From: Toxorhynchites rutilus septentrionalis
Lineage: Eukaryota; Arthropoda; Insecta; Diptera; Culicidae
Length of the DNA: 64,000 bases
Assembly: GCF_029784135.1 (NCBI RefSeq)
Contig: NC_073746.1
Span: 262,113,598 to 262,177,597 of the forward strand
Direction of reading: 5' to 3'
Made by a program: the position numbers and the translations under genes. Each line of letters begins with the position of its first letter. The stretch's first letter is position 1. This document shows, one piece after another, positions 21,825 through 34,119 of this stretch. The notes below the pieces were generated by a model. It worked only from the letters and a program-made list of their open reading frames with translations. It searched no databases and was not told the origin of the DNA.

Positions 21825-23920
21825 CGGGGTGATTTTTTTTGTTTGTTTGTTTTCGTTCGAGTCGGTTGATACGATTGATTGTGTTTTTGATTGGTGGGTA
21901 TGATTTTCAAGTGAAATTTTTGTGCGTTGAATGTACACAACACGTTGAAGGTGCGCAGTCAGCCGTCATCGCACATATCACGAATGTCCACGAGTAGGAC
22001 GATTTTGTTGGATGGTTTGAGCATGGCGACATTGTTATGGTAGAGTTTAATGCGTTTTTACAGTAGTGTTATTTTGTTAGTTTAGCGGAAGCGATTTTTA
22101 ATCGAAGCGTAAAACGAACAAACGAAATATATGAAATAGTTTAGAAAATGTTAATGCATTGCTTCGAAATTAAGTAAGTATGCTTTTTTTACAGGCGAGT
22201 AACGAATAAAATTACGTATAGCTAGTGTTAGTAATTTGATTCGTTACCGTTCAAAAGTAATTGGAATAACTCGCATTCCCGACTGGGGCGAGCAGTTTCA
22301 ATCACTTGATGATGAATTAAACTAGTTGTATTTACAGTTTCGTGTTTAAGTTGTAAACCGAGTAAGAAAGTCATTAAGACAAATTCGAAAAACCGTGTCA
22401 AATTCAAACTTGAAGTAAAAACATGCAATCGAGTGATTATTGAAAAAAAAACTATTCTAATTGAGAATATCGAAAACCGGATCGGCATGCAATTGTAAAA
22501 GTATAGGTTTGACGAGAAAAAATATGCAAAAAATTTGTCATCAATCAAAAACTGTTAAATCTGTTGCTCGTGGGAATGTGAACATGATTTTTTTTTTGCT
22601 GTTTCGTGTCGCTGTCTAGAACTAGTAAGCTAAATTCAATCGTCTATGTCTAGGAACTAAACTAGAAGAGGATGATTTGAGACGCCACGTAACTTAAAAA
22701 TAGGTTTTGTAGTTTGACTAGATAGACAAAAAAAAACTGTCGCTAAGATCTATTGGAAAGAAGGTTGACTAATAAGCCGTAAACGGGACAGAACTATTGC
22801 TACGAAAATTGATAATAATTGCAGATAAAATATAGGACAAGTTCAATCCAATTATTCATTAACTTATCTGAGTACTGAGTTGCAGATGCGATTAAATAGT
22901 TATTGCACTGATCATATTAGACAATATCTCATCATAATATTCGTAAGATGAATTCTATAATTTTATTGTTGATAAATTACGTCGAATAGGATTATAACGT
23001 TTTGGCTAGAAGATCGTCAACATTTTAGAAAATTTATGAATGAGTTCAATAAAGATGGATTGATATAAAAAATTCCCCGAAAAAGTAGAAACCGATGTCG
23101 CTTATCAAGAACTGTTTCGGAAATATTGTTTTCGTAATTACAATGAAATAGAACAACAACGTTTAATTCTCCGAATCTGCACCTTATTCAATACGGAAGC
23201 GGTTAATTGGTTCAAAAAATTTTCTCCACCTTTTCGGTAGAATCCTATTTTAAATTTGATCGGGTTGTCCGAGAAGTTTGTGTCAATTTTCAAGAAAAAA
23301 AAGCAGTACTTTTAAAGGTAGACATACATTTATCCTTTTCCATATGTATGTTCGGCTCCATTCCCCAATCTTTCACCATTTTCCATGCAGCCAATAAATT
23401 TCTCTCCTCTCAGAATTCTGACGACACAAGCTAGCAGACCGCAATATGTTTCCAAGGTTGACTGCGACTGCGGCTTATCTTATTCGAAGATATTCAAAAT
23501 CAAAATGCAACGAATATCGTAACGTAATCATACGTCAACTATGCGTTGGTACCGCGGACACAAACCTTCACTGTTTTCGACCAAATTATGTGTAATTCAT
23601 TCATCGTGACGTTTTATCAGGTGTGCCAGTTGAAATTGTTCGGTTGATGTTTCAGCGGTTGTTTGCAGGGTTCTACGCATTCGTTCGATTTGACATGTGT
23701 TTTTTTTTTCATTTGATATTAAACTTCAAAAATATCTAAGTGTCATGCTGCCTAAGACAAGGTAACTTGAAGATTCAGCGCATAAAAAATGTCGGATTTC
23801 GTTCCGAAAAAAACGACCATTTGCGGCCTACGCTACCTTTGTCTTTTCATCTCGAGAAAAATGCGGTCGGAACACATCGTTGTTTGTTATACTATTAGTT
23901 CAGTAACCCTAAGCGCCACA
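21825..23920. other. Cav2 intron, no gene seen
   Basis: The first 2.1 kb (counted from the tail exon) of the 14.9-kb intron upstream of exon 21598-21821. No coding similarity or repeat structure was recognised. Confidence 0.45.
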
Positions 23921-23924
23921 TAAT

Positions 23925-24235
23925 CATGACTCTCACCTGGTGAAGCCGGTCCATCCACTTCAAAGACAAAACGTTCCGGCCGAAAGACGATACTCTGTGT
24001 GTAATGGGACCACGATGGTATGGCGCTCCATGAGCTACTAAATCCGGGTGAAACGGTAAATACAGATGGCTACCGGGAACAAATGATAAATTCGAACATC
24101 GCATTGATGGAAGAAGGTGCGAAATGGGCCCGAAGACACGGTAAAGTTATATTACTGCATGACCACGCATCGCAGCACATCGCTAAAACCATGAAAGACA
24201 CTATAAACCTGCTGGAAACCATTACCGCACCTTTT
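23925..24235 (+). pseudogene. mariner-like transposase fragment
   Basis: Plus-strand translation gives LCVWWDHDGMALHELLNPGE in two joined frames, then TVNTDGYREQMINSNIALME, GAKWARRHGKVILLHDHASQ and HIAKTMKDTINLLE. WWDQ-G-YYELLKPGETVNT and HDNAPSHTAK are the middle and second catalytic-Asp blocks of mariner transposases; here HDNAPSH has become HDHASQH. The ends and the remaining catalytic blocks are absent. Confidence 0.82.
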
Positions 24236-24929
24236 TTCTTCATTCCCTCACTACTTCAAAATATCTTCAACAACCCATAAAAACATCAAAAATTGCAATA
24301 CTTGCAAGTATCAAGTATCATGCTTCATGTTATTTAGTGCTGCCTCAGCGGTTTTGCACCTCTTGATATCTTCCGTGCATCGCCATTTAACCAGCAGCAA
24401 ACAAGCGTCCAACAGAGAACGCAAACAGTACCACACAAGTGTAGCGACAAAAATGAAACATTGCGAGGATGAACGTTCATGAGAAAACATGGCCCTGTCA
24501 GATTATCTCGTTTAGCTTCAATGGAACATGCACTTGCGCTGTAATTGTTTTTTGAGAATGTTTTCTAATGCCTTTCTAACATGTCTTTATTCAAAAACGC
24601 CACTTGACAGATCCTTTAGCTTGAAATCACCCGCCTTGCTCGCAATCGTTCAGCGCGTTGACAGCCCGACTTTGAAGGCTGCCTGTTTCACCACCATCCG
24701 CTCCTGCATTCGCTTAGTGCACCATCTAAGTAGTTGGTACCGAAAGTTCAGGTGGCCGAAAATCATTACCATTATCACTGGCTTCTACACTATTCCGGAT
24801 CATTCCTAAAACAGTATATGGAAAATATGGTTCGCTCAACACTTTTGCACTCTTGGACGACTAAGTTATGATTCTGGACCTGTGACGAGAAGGTACGAAC
24901 TTAGACGAGAAGATCAGCGACGCGATGAT

Positions 24930-26045
24930 CGAATGTATTACTGATATCCGAATCTCAATATGTTACTTCAGCGGTGCAACTCGAAGGACGTATCAAATTT
25001 CTATGAATTCAATAAAGACGGGAGTCCACAATGCTGTCTGATCGCCGCCAAATCAAGAGTAGCGCCTCTGAAACCGTTGTCTATTCCCTGGAATTCCAGA
25101 CAGACCCAGAATCGCATTGGCCAGGATAAAATCAGATTTTCGAAATAATAGACAATTCGTGTTTTTTCAAGTAGGAATGATTCTGGAACAGACAACGGCG
25201 TGTCAACGGAGGTGGGTACAATCAAAATCAACCAGCGGAAGAATCGACGAAATGGAAAAGTGATCCGTACTTCGACCAAGACAGCAAATGGTTTCAAGAA
25301 TTCAATTTTCTGCAGCTACCGGAAGATGAGTGGTTCCGTGTCAAACAACCAGTGGTGACTACTACAGAAGAAATGCGAGCGCCGATTTTACATCACTATT
25401 CGATAGAGACAACGATGAATTCCCTGTTCGCTCCCTGGGATAGCCTGCTACATCATACGCTAATCGATTTCTGAACAACGCGTCCAAGAAGCAACGGAAG
25501 TACTCCATGCTCAATGGGAAGCTTACGCAGTTGAAGTTCAATTCGAAGAAAACTCTGAATGAATCGGGAAAGAAGGTCTTCGGGAAGAACAGTTCCATTT
25601 ACTTTTTTATGTCTATCTTGTGCAATCATAGACTACTATGCGAAAGCGGCACAATCGCAAGACTACGCACAATTCCAACACAATTCCAAGACTACGTTCA
25701 AGAAGGCGAAACGCGATTGGGTGTTCTACAAAATTCGTACAGCTCGACCAATGATTTAACCGATGAGGTCTCTTCCGGTTGCGCATCGGACCCATCACGA
25801 ATGACTTTTAACCTATACGGGGCTGGACTATTTCGGACCGCTGCTGGTGGAGGAGGGAAGGTCTAGCTTTAGGCGATGGATAACACTTGTCTGACGGTGC
25901 GTGCAGGATCACTGTTAGAATTCTCCAGCAAAAATGGAACGAATTTCAAAGGAGTTGAATGTGTACTGCAACACCAGATAAAACAAGGACTGTCCATAAC
26001 AAGTTCCAATATAAAATGGAGCTACATAAATACCACCAGGGGCGG
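24930..26045 (+). pseudogene. BEL/Pao LTR-retrotransposon pol relic
   Basis: Fragments of a Pao-type pol occur in order on the plus strand with frameshifts between them: LIAAKSRVAPLKPLSIP near 25040 (start of the RNase H region), ATKWKSDPYFDQDSKWFQEF near 25240-25300 after a lost D/E, QPVVTTTEEMRAPILHH, then integrase pieces: NLYGAGLFRT near 25810, matching the TYTGLDYFGP motif, CLTVRAGSLLEF near 25890 and NGTNFKGVECVLQHQIKQGL near 25940. No LTR or primer-binding site was recognised. It is inactive. Confidence 0.8.
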
Positions 26046-26049
26046 TTAC

Positions 26050-27650
26050 GGCTGAAGTGTTTTCAGAAGGAAAGACACTGGTCGTGGTGGCTGAAAATTG
26101 TGGCAAACTCAAGGCCTCTGGAAACATTCACACCAAACCACAAAAAAAAGTTTGCGTACTTTGCGCCGAAACAAAAAAAAAAGTTTCACTGGAAGGGAAT
26201 CTAGAATTTGTCTGAAAGATGGCCGAAATGTGTATAATCAAATGGGTATTACTTTGAATAAAAATATATTCCTGAAAATTAAGTGTTTGCTTCATTGGAA
26301 AAACCGGACAATTTCAATTTGCACACCTTGCAACTGACCAGACATCTCGTGTTAATCAAAACTGACTTAATTACAAGTTCTAGTTCGCTTTTTCTAGGAG
26401 CCAATTGGTTCATTCTTTTGCGATTTAAAAAAAACGGAACCAATTGTAACGAATGTTACGAGTCCGTGTTCTGTTGCGCAGATCATAAAGAGCATGGAGT
26501 ATATGCCTTTTCTCGCAATTGTTCACGATACTTTGAATCATCAAGACTTGTACATGAAAATTCTGGGTTATAGTTATACGAGGTGGCCAGTTCTGATGGC
26601 TAAAATCGAGTTATAATAGCCCCAGAGTTCTTCGAGACATTTTCGAAGATAAATGTTCTGAAATGTGGTTGTATTTCATGCATAGTTGCAGTATTCCATG
26701 TGAAGGACATCGAGAGTGAAAATATTATAATCTCAAATTAACGATCTCCAGTTTAAACTCCGTGATAGAGTAAGTAATCAGTTTCTACCACTGAATGTAC
26801 AAAATCAACTGAAAGTTCTAAAGGAAAAATATGTTTATACTGAAGGTTTTTTGGAACTTATTGCAATATTTGCCATGCCAAGAATTTCACGAATAAACGA
26901 GACTAGTTAAACTATTTGTTGTATACTTCTTCAGTTTATGTTTATACAACTTATATACGCAATGTTGTTTTTTTTTATTTTGATATCCCGCGTTAGACTT
27001 CTGGTCATCTGATCACTTTACTCATGCACCATGTTTTCATTCTTTATCAATGTCTCGATTTGGTCATCATCACTGGCGGCACGAACTTTCAAATAGACTT
27101 GAATGCCAGGAGGGTATTAAAATCTAAATCCACTTATTTGATTCTATCAGATGTAAGAAGCAAATGCTTCTATCATTTTTCTACGGATTGATCTAGCGGA
27201 AAATGACATAATTTTTTTCAACAAAATTCCATAGAAAGTTTGTTTGTCATCAAATTGTTTCAAAATATTAGGGCCACGTGAGTGATCTAGAAGCAAGAAA
27301 GATTGGGTGCCTTGGTTTGGCTTGAAGCTGAGTCGCTGTTACGGTAGGAAAACGTTTGTTTGCTTCCGTTACAGTAAAACATGCAAAGTTTTCGGCCATT
27401 CTTCCACACCAAAATTCAACCGAAAATTAACGTCTTTGAAGTACTGTTTACAATGATGCTTAATCACATTAAGATATTAGATTCTTCTCCAAGTCATTAT
27501 TTCGCCATCACTCCCGGTACATGGTTGCAGTTTTCCAACCTCAAATCTTGGGTTTTACTCGGGACTCAGCTTAGTGTCTGGTGATTTGTCGAAATAAACT
27601 GAAATTGTACTGGATATAACCGATGAATTTGAGTCGATCATTACAAATAC
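26050..27650. other. Cav2 intron, no gene seen
   Basis: AT-rich DNA following the BEL/Pao relic. No recognisable coding region or element end. Confidence 0.45.
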
Positions 27651-27659
27651 AAATGCAAT

Positions 27660-27800
27660 ACTAATGGCCACAATACTACACAAAACACGATACAGTCATC
27701 GTGCAGCATGACAATGCTTGATCCATTGTAGAAAAATGTTCCAGACACATGTACTTGAAAACGTTGAAATGCAAAATATCACCCCACCAGTCGTCTCTGG
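27660..27800 (+). pseudogene. Short mariner transposase fragment
   Basis: Translation reads YTKHDTVIVQHDNA, a stop, SIVEKCSRHMYLKTLKCKIS. This matches the HDNARPHVAxxVKTYLETLKWEV stretch around the second catalytic Asp of mariner. Only about 45 codons remain. Confidence 0.65.
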
Positions 27801-27804
27801 GGTT

Positions 27805-29920
27805 ATCATTTGCACTTGTATCACCAGTTCCTAGTTCAAAAAATTGTCAGCAATATCAAACTTCCAACGTTGAGGAAAAAAGAAGCAAAAGTAAACATAT
27901 GCACATCTACATCTGATAATATTTTTTTCTCATTTCTTGTAGAACTTCTGTATTCCTGGATTCTGGAATTAGAGGTGCAGATTCGGATTCAGATTCCAGA
28001 TATCGAAGGTCGTGCTCAGTTTCAAGGTAGGGAAAGATTTTTAAGCGGACAATTTTTTTAGGTTGTGTTTTAGGGCTGTGTGACTATGCAAAAAAAAATC
28101 CGATATATGACACGCTTTCAACGATCTTCATTGCCAGAGTTGTTATTATCGCTTCACAACTTTATCTATAGTGAAACCATCTCGTTGTGTTGTTTCGTTT
28201 GAGGTGAAATGACTGTTGGAGAGTTTTGTAGATTCAGTGCACAGAAAATCTATTTTCGATTGCGGAAGCCAATTTACAGGCACTTTTTACATGGGACTCT
28301 ATGCGACCCTATTTTTCGTGGCCAATTGGGATTGCACTCACGCTCGGTTCTGCGTTCCGTTCTTTGTACAGGCATCGTGTGTGATTCTGAACGGAAGCTT
28401 ATTCTACTAATGTATCTAGTAGTCCCACAAATGAAGGTTACATGGAAAAATAATGTTGAATTTTATGTTCAGTGTAGGAAAAAAAACTAACTATCTACTA
28501 TTATTTCTATTCTTAAGATATCTGTTCAATTACCTAGTCAAAAACTCAACTGGATTAACAGCACTAGTCAAAAACGGGCTAGGATTTTGTAGAGGAGACA
28601 GTCGGCGCAGCTTTTATCCTAATTCTCACGGTTTGCTCACCGAGTAATAGGATAGTGTAGTCAAATCACAAATGAAGACGGAGAGATAGAGGTACATTTA
28701 GAGGCAGAGCAACAAAAGTAGAGTTAAAAGTTATTTTCCAGGAGCCCTCTCTGGTGCCATTGTTCCTATTGGGAAACCTTTGGAATCGCTTCTGTGACGT
28801 GTATCGTTTTTCGATAAACTAGGATCCTGGAAATCCTGGTTAGGGTTGATTCCAGACCAATAATACTGACTGGGTTTCAATATTTCGTATTAGAACAACA
28901 CGGTTTTACTCTGACAAAGCGGATGGCAAATGTGGCCTGAAATAAATGGTACACAGAGAGTGTGAGTCTCGATATATCCTGATGGTGCAGAGTGGATGAT
29001 GGTGGTGAAAAACAAAACTTCTTCAGCAGATAAGTATTTGCGTACCGCTCGCATGCGAATTGGTAAAATTGTGTGTAGATTGAAGCGTTAGAACTCATTC
29101 ATCTGGGCATGCGTTCGAAGTGGGAATAGGTTGGAATATCATCACAGCCTGTGGACACCTGTGAGTGGTTGAGATTTGGTACTAAATTATAGCGCTAAGA
29201 CCTCCGATTCGCTTGTGAAATTGTCGAATTGAGTTTGTTGATATTTCGTCAACGAATTGTGTTCAAGTTGATGTCTCCTCATCAGAAATTTTACTTCCAA
29301 TGAAATTATCATACTGAAGCATGAGCGTCATGCTTCAACTCATAAACAAATTTAAAAATATTCTTCACAAAATCAGAATGTAGATGATGGTTTTTCATTA
29401 TTTATCTCTTCATAATTAAGTAAATAATATTTTTGTTGGAAGAAAACTTCATATACAGCCGAAGTATACATTGAAAATGAACTTTGATCGACGATCTAGG
29501 ATCTATGATCTGTTTTATACATATTTGTTTAGCACAATTCGAACAGTCATGGAAGGAGCTAATCGACACGCCACCAACAATTTTTGAAATTGACAAAATG
29601 ATGGCTAAAATATATCAAAATAAGAAAAGTTTAGCTTCTCTTTAATAGAGGAGATGTGTCCAAAACGCGCCTGCCGGGCAATTTGATCCGCCTGATTTTC
29701 TCGTAAACCAGCAAGAATAGAAATGCAATGGTTATAGGCAATCGTGCCAGTGAATGTCATTTATTAGTCATTTAGTCATTTTTATTGAGTGGATTTCCAA
29801 GTGGATATCTTAGATGAAGAAAACGCATCGGCTTACCATCGGGCAGTACAGTATACCCTCGATCGGGACAATTTGCTCGCTTTGGGCCGGAGAACATTCT
29901 CACGAGAGAAATAGCTTGTA
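27805..29920. other. Cav2 intron, no gene seen
   Basis: Open frames near 28210-28490 overlap one another on the same strand and none shows similarity that I recognise. No element ends were found. Confidence 0.4.
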
Positions 29921-29924
29921 TATA

Positions 29925-30145
29925 AGAGGTGCCAGATGATTTTTTTTCAAATATCTGCATGACACGAATGAATGTCATCAAATGTAATCATAATGTACAA
30001 AAATTAGCAAACCATCAAGATATTTCTAAATCATGTTCGATAAATCACACAAACAGTTGTTTTCACATACTTGGAAATGACCTCAGTATGTTTTCACAAA
30101 CTTAAATGTCTTCAAAACGTAAACATGTCTTCACATTTGGCATCT
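29925..30145. mobile_element. Small MITE with AGAGGTGCCAGATGA-type ends
   Basis: The left end AGAGGTGCCAGATGATTTTT is matched in inverted orientation by the right end (ATGTCTTCACATTTGGCATCT). The body holds repeated ATGTCTTCA/ATGTCATCA words. Flanking TATA (29921-29924) and ATAT (30146-30149) may reflect an AT-rich target duplication. The same terminal word (AATGTCTTCAAACCTGGCATCTCT) appears alone near 40345-40370. Confidence 0.6.
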
Positions 30146-30734
30146 ATATTATGTGCTCAGAGAATGTAGAAAAAAGAGCGTGGACTGGAGAATTAATTCA
30201 CGAATACTGGGAGAACGCGCTCACCGGAGAAACGGTTTCTTCTCTTCGCTGATGGGCATGAAGTGAATAGATTGATGGAATCTATCATTCATACAAGCTG
30301 TTTCTCTGAGCTTTATAGTCTCTGAGAGATAGAATTTGGGCGCCTTACAAAATAAAATTCGTAGCACTTTTGTTATTCAGTATCTAAAAACAGAACGATT
30401 ACAGATGGCTGAGGGTTAAATAATCTATGTACTGACGTCGTTGTGACCTTAATTTTTAAGAGCACGGTCAAGATAAATCCATTCTCGCTTAGGGGGTGCA
30501 TATTACACACTTCTCCTATAATTACAAACTGAATGTCATGCTGCGTGCTCTGTTGACGGAGCGGACAAAGTCAGAAAATACTGACGTTTTTGTTCATGCC
30601 ACCTTATGTCATTGTGTGTGTATGTTTGGCTTGCTTCCTCCCATATTTATAGGGTGAGTTGGTTCGTTGCTATTACTGTACTGCCGTTCTACGCATATTT
30701 GTCACATGTTACTTTTTGACAATTTTCACTTTTC

Positions 30735-31134
30735 TTCATAATACGATGTCTTTCCGAAAAACACAAAAAACATACTGTTTGTTCTCAGCTTTAAAAAAAA
30801 AACAACACCAAGCACAATTGTCCTATGTTGATATAATAAATAAATCGGTTCAGGTAAAATAATTTCATATCACGCTTTCAACAGGGCTAATGCACTCATT
30901 TCTGGTTTGGAAGAACGAACTAATTCTCAAACAAATTAAAAAAAAGTTTGACAGAACACGTGTATATCTTGTTGGCGAATGCCTAATAACAATGAGATTT
31001 ATATTCTGCAAAGGTATTGCAGATCCCTTCTTCATAAAACGATGTTTTTATGTATAATCTTTCGGAAAAAACACAAAAAAGTTATTGTTTGTCTCGAGCA
31101 TTTCAAAAAATCACATCAAGTTCAATTGTCTCAT
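30735..31134. repeat. Diverged direct repeat interrupted by a LINE
   Basis: The segment at 30735-30845 (CATAATACGATG, CGAAAAACACAAAAAACATA, AAGCACAATTGTCCTATG then TTGATATAATA) resembles 31035-31134 plus 32711-32725 (CATAAAACGATG, GGAAAAAACACAAAAAAGTT, CAAGTTCAATTGTCTCAT then GATGATATTATA). The second copy is continuous only if the LINE insertion at 31135-32699 is removed. Confidence 0.6.
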
Positions 31135-32699
31135 ACTTCTCATACTTGTAGCACCCTTCACCGGGCATCTTTAACCAAGTTTGCTTCCCATACCTTTGCA
31201 ATTCCTCTGTCAATTTTGATCTGTCCATGCGACAAAAAAATCCATGGAATCCCAGATCATCTACGCTCCGATTCTATTCCACCGATATTTTCGGCAGAAT
31301 ATGGGAAAGTTAGATCTGATAAAATGTTCTTTACTGATGGTTCATGCATAAACGGGTCCACTGGCTTCGGCATCTTCAATGAAAATTCCAGTGCCTCTTT
31401 CAAACTCAAAGATCCTTGTTCCGTATATGTCGCCGAAATAGGTGCGATATACTATGCTCTAGGGATCATTGAAACATTGCCCATCGACCATTACTTTATT
31501 TTTTCAGACAGTCTCAGCTCAATAGAGGCAATCCGCTCAATGAAAGTTGATAAACGCTCATCTTATTTCCTAACAAGAATAAGACATCTATTGAGTGTTT
31601 TGGTCGAAAAATTATTCGAGATTACCTTAGCATGGGCTCCCTCTCATTGCTCGATTCCGGGGAATGAGCAGACTCGCTAGCTAAGGTGGGCGCTTCAGAA
31701 AGCATATTTTTTGAAAGGCAAATTGCTTATAATGAATTTTTCCACATTATAAGCAATACACGTCAGTACACGCTCGTAAGTTGGCAGCACATGTGGAGTG
31801 AAGATGAGTTCGGTCGTTGGTTACACACGATTATCCCTAAGGTTTCGACGAAAGCTTGGTTTAAGGGATTGAATGTAGGTCGTGATTTCATTCGCGTGAT
31901 ATCTCGGCTTATGTCCAATCACTACAACCTAAACGCGCATCTCTATCGCATTGGGCTCGCAGCAAACAATCTATGTGATTGTGGTGATGGCTACCACGAC
32001 ATCGAACATATTGTCTGGTCGTGTATCCGATTCCATGCTGCTCGCTCTCAGCTCTCTAGAGCATTGAGAGCAAAAGGCAGACAATCGGATATCCCCATCC
32101 GGGATATCTTAGGTAGCCGTGATCCTGATCTTCTGCTTCATCTATACCTGTTCCTCAGAAACGCCGATGTCAACGTTTAATGATGTTTCTTTCGTTGTGT
32201 CGCTGTTTCATATCCCTCCTATCCGATCTATAAACTTTTACTTAGTCGCGGCAATACATACACACACTCTTTACAGATACACGGGCCAAAGGTTGTGCAG
32301 TCCACTGATCAATCAACAAGAGCTAAAGGTTCTACCGCTCATGATAACTCTACACGAGCTGATGATTGCACCGGCTAGTGACTATTCTATCCTGGATTCC
32401 TCGAGTCGAAAAGACGCACCACGCTAGATATGGGGTACAGACTAGGGGGGCGTTGCTGATTAATGGTCAGCTGCATCCCTATAGGAAGTATCCCGTGTCG
32501 AGCACAGGTACAGATCATTGGAGACAGCAACATCACAATTACGAAAACACTTGTAATACTAACCTCGAGCCAACCGCGAGTAATCGGTTACATATTACTA
32601 ACATAGTTATAAGGCAAACATTGTCGAAATATTGAACTCCCGGCCCCGTTGACGCCATATGAGCCTTAATAAAAATATATATTTTGGATGAAAAAAAAA
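31135..32699 (+). mobile_element. 5'-truncated I-like LINE with 11-bp target-site duplication
   Basis: The insertion starts mid-gene. It encodes an RNase H domain and the extreme C-terminus of a non-LTR retrotransposon ORF2, followed by about 500 bp of 3' UTR, AATAAA near 32669 and a terminal A-run (32691-32699). The 11-bp word AATTGTCTCAT occurs at both junctions (31124-31134 and 32700-32710) and is the target-site duplication. Presence of RNase H plus the C-terminal CxC...H...C motif points to the I/Loner-type group. Confidence 0.85.
31210..32180 (+). pseudogene. LINE ORF2 3' part: RNase H and C-terminal domain
   Basis: The first frame (to 31680) contains MFFTDGSCINGSTGFGIFN, VYVAEIGAIYYALGIIE, IFSDSLSSIEAIRSM and AWAPSHCSIPGNEQ, the DGS, E, SDS and H motifs of an RNase H fold. 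A small frameshift at about 31676 (GNEQTR then stop) breaks the protein. The next frame (31686-32180) continues with WLHTIIPKVSTKAWFKGLNV, RVISRLMSNHYNLNAHLYRI and CDCGDGYHDIEHIVWSC, a zinc-knuckle-like motif. Lack of the reverse transcriptase shows 5' truncation at insertion. Confidence 0.85.
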
Positions 32700-32953
32700 A
32701 ATTGTCTCATGATGATATTATAGGCATAACTGTCCCACCATGAATTGTTAAGTCGGTAACCAAGCCTGATTGACTCAGTGAGCGGAACTTTTCACATTTC
32801 ATCAAACTATAGTTTACTGCTTATGAAAAATCCGGTGTATTGCTAAGCTAAAATGTTCAAAGCTTCTGGTAGACAAATATGCTGGGAAACCTTGATTGCG
32901 TTTTTCTCAGTTGCTGATTTTGGAACATGACAATAGACACTCTCATCACCCAC

Positions 32954-34114
32954 CAAACATAAAATCGTATAACTTGGCATACTCTAAGTCGTATATGAAC
33001 TGGGAACGAATCAATATCGTTTAATTGACATTATAAGTATACATCGTGTATATCTCAAAACGAATAAAATGCGAAAAATCTGATTTTATTTATCACGACA
33101 GATTAAGTCGTAATTGGGCATAACAAACATCGGTTTTATGATATGCATTATCGTAAAATTAAACTAATCGACATCATATATGCATATCAGGCAGATGTAG
33201 TTCGAGAGTTACATAAACGTATAATTTGAATCAATGTAGTACTGCGAAAAATCGTTTTACACGTTGTGGAATATCATTCAATGAAAGAGAGAGGTTGGAC
33301 ACAAGCGTTCGAAGTTCTGCATCCTTTCCATAAGTTCAGTTGTATTCAGCCACTACTGGTACTAGTACACAATAGAGTTTCGAGATGGCTGCAGAGCGGT
33401 TTTGTAACATGAACCAACTTCAAAGCATGTTTATTTATTTGGTTTTGCAATTTTCAGACAATTGATTTTTTTCCTAGACAAATTATCCAAAGTTCTTCAG
33501 AATCGAGATCGTTCCTATTAATTTCTTGGGTTATCATTTCAAATAAACGAAACTAAATATTTGGTTCGTTTGATTGGGATGACTTCCTTTTCCTTAGTAT
33601 ACAATTAAACAAGCGAAATCGGCAACCAAGAATGATGCATCGCCGATTGCATCTCTTTCGTACCATATGTACGAGTTTTAGCTGCTCCAGCATTACAATT
33701 CAGACAGCCGTGCGAGACAGCTGGAGCTCGATAATCCAAATCACCAGAGCTTGAATCCCACCGGAGCAGCATTTATATTCCACTCCAACTAACAACTAGT
33801 TTCTCTTTCTACCAACATAAATATTCTCATAAGAAGAAATGTCAAGTCGTGAGGTTATAACATTTATAACCTCACGACTCGACATTGTGATTTACAAACT
33901 GCATCAGCCTGATATGCATATATGATTTCGTATAGATCGATTTTACGATACTGTTTATAATAAAACCGATGTTTGTTACACTGAATTGAGACTGTAGTGA
34001 TAAATAAAATCGAGTTACCAGATGTATCAGTTAATCAACATTATATATGATTTTGATTCGATCTCACTTTATATGCGATTTAGAATATGCCAAGTTATGC
34101 GATTTAATGTTTGC
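32954..34114. mobile_element. Foldback-type element with inverted arms of about 220-250 bp
   Basis: The left arm begins CAAACATAAAATCGTATAAC and then TTGGCATACTCTAAGTCG. The right arm, read in reverse complement, begins CAAACATTAAATCGCATAAC and then TTGGCATATTCTAAATCG. Similarity continues inward through ACAAACATCGGTTTTAT and CATATATGCATATCAGGC (33172-33200 left, 33905-33930 right). The central 650 bp is unrelated and carries a strong hairpin at 33839-33885. No protein is encoded. No clear target duplication was seen. Confidence 0.75.
33839..33885. repeat. Near-perfect 21-bp hairpin
   Basis: The arms ATGTCAAGTCGTGAGGTTAT+A and TATAACCTCACGACTCGACA+T pair at 20 of 21 positions around the 5-base loop ACATT. 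It lies within the foldback element, close to the inner edge of its right arm. Confidence 0.85.
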
Positions 34115-34119
34115 TAGGA

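Noticed and set aside
28209..28490. Two overlapping plus-strand frames of 64-93 codons
   Set aside because: Both overlap each other and neither has a recognisable motif; taken as chance.
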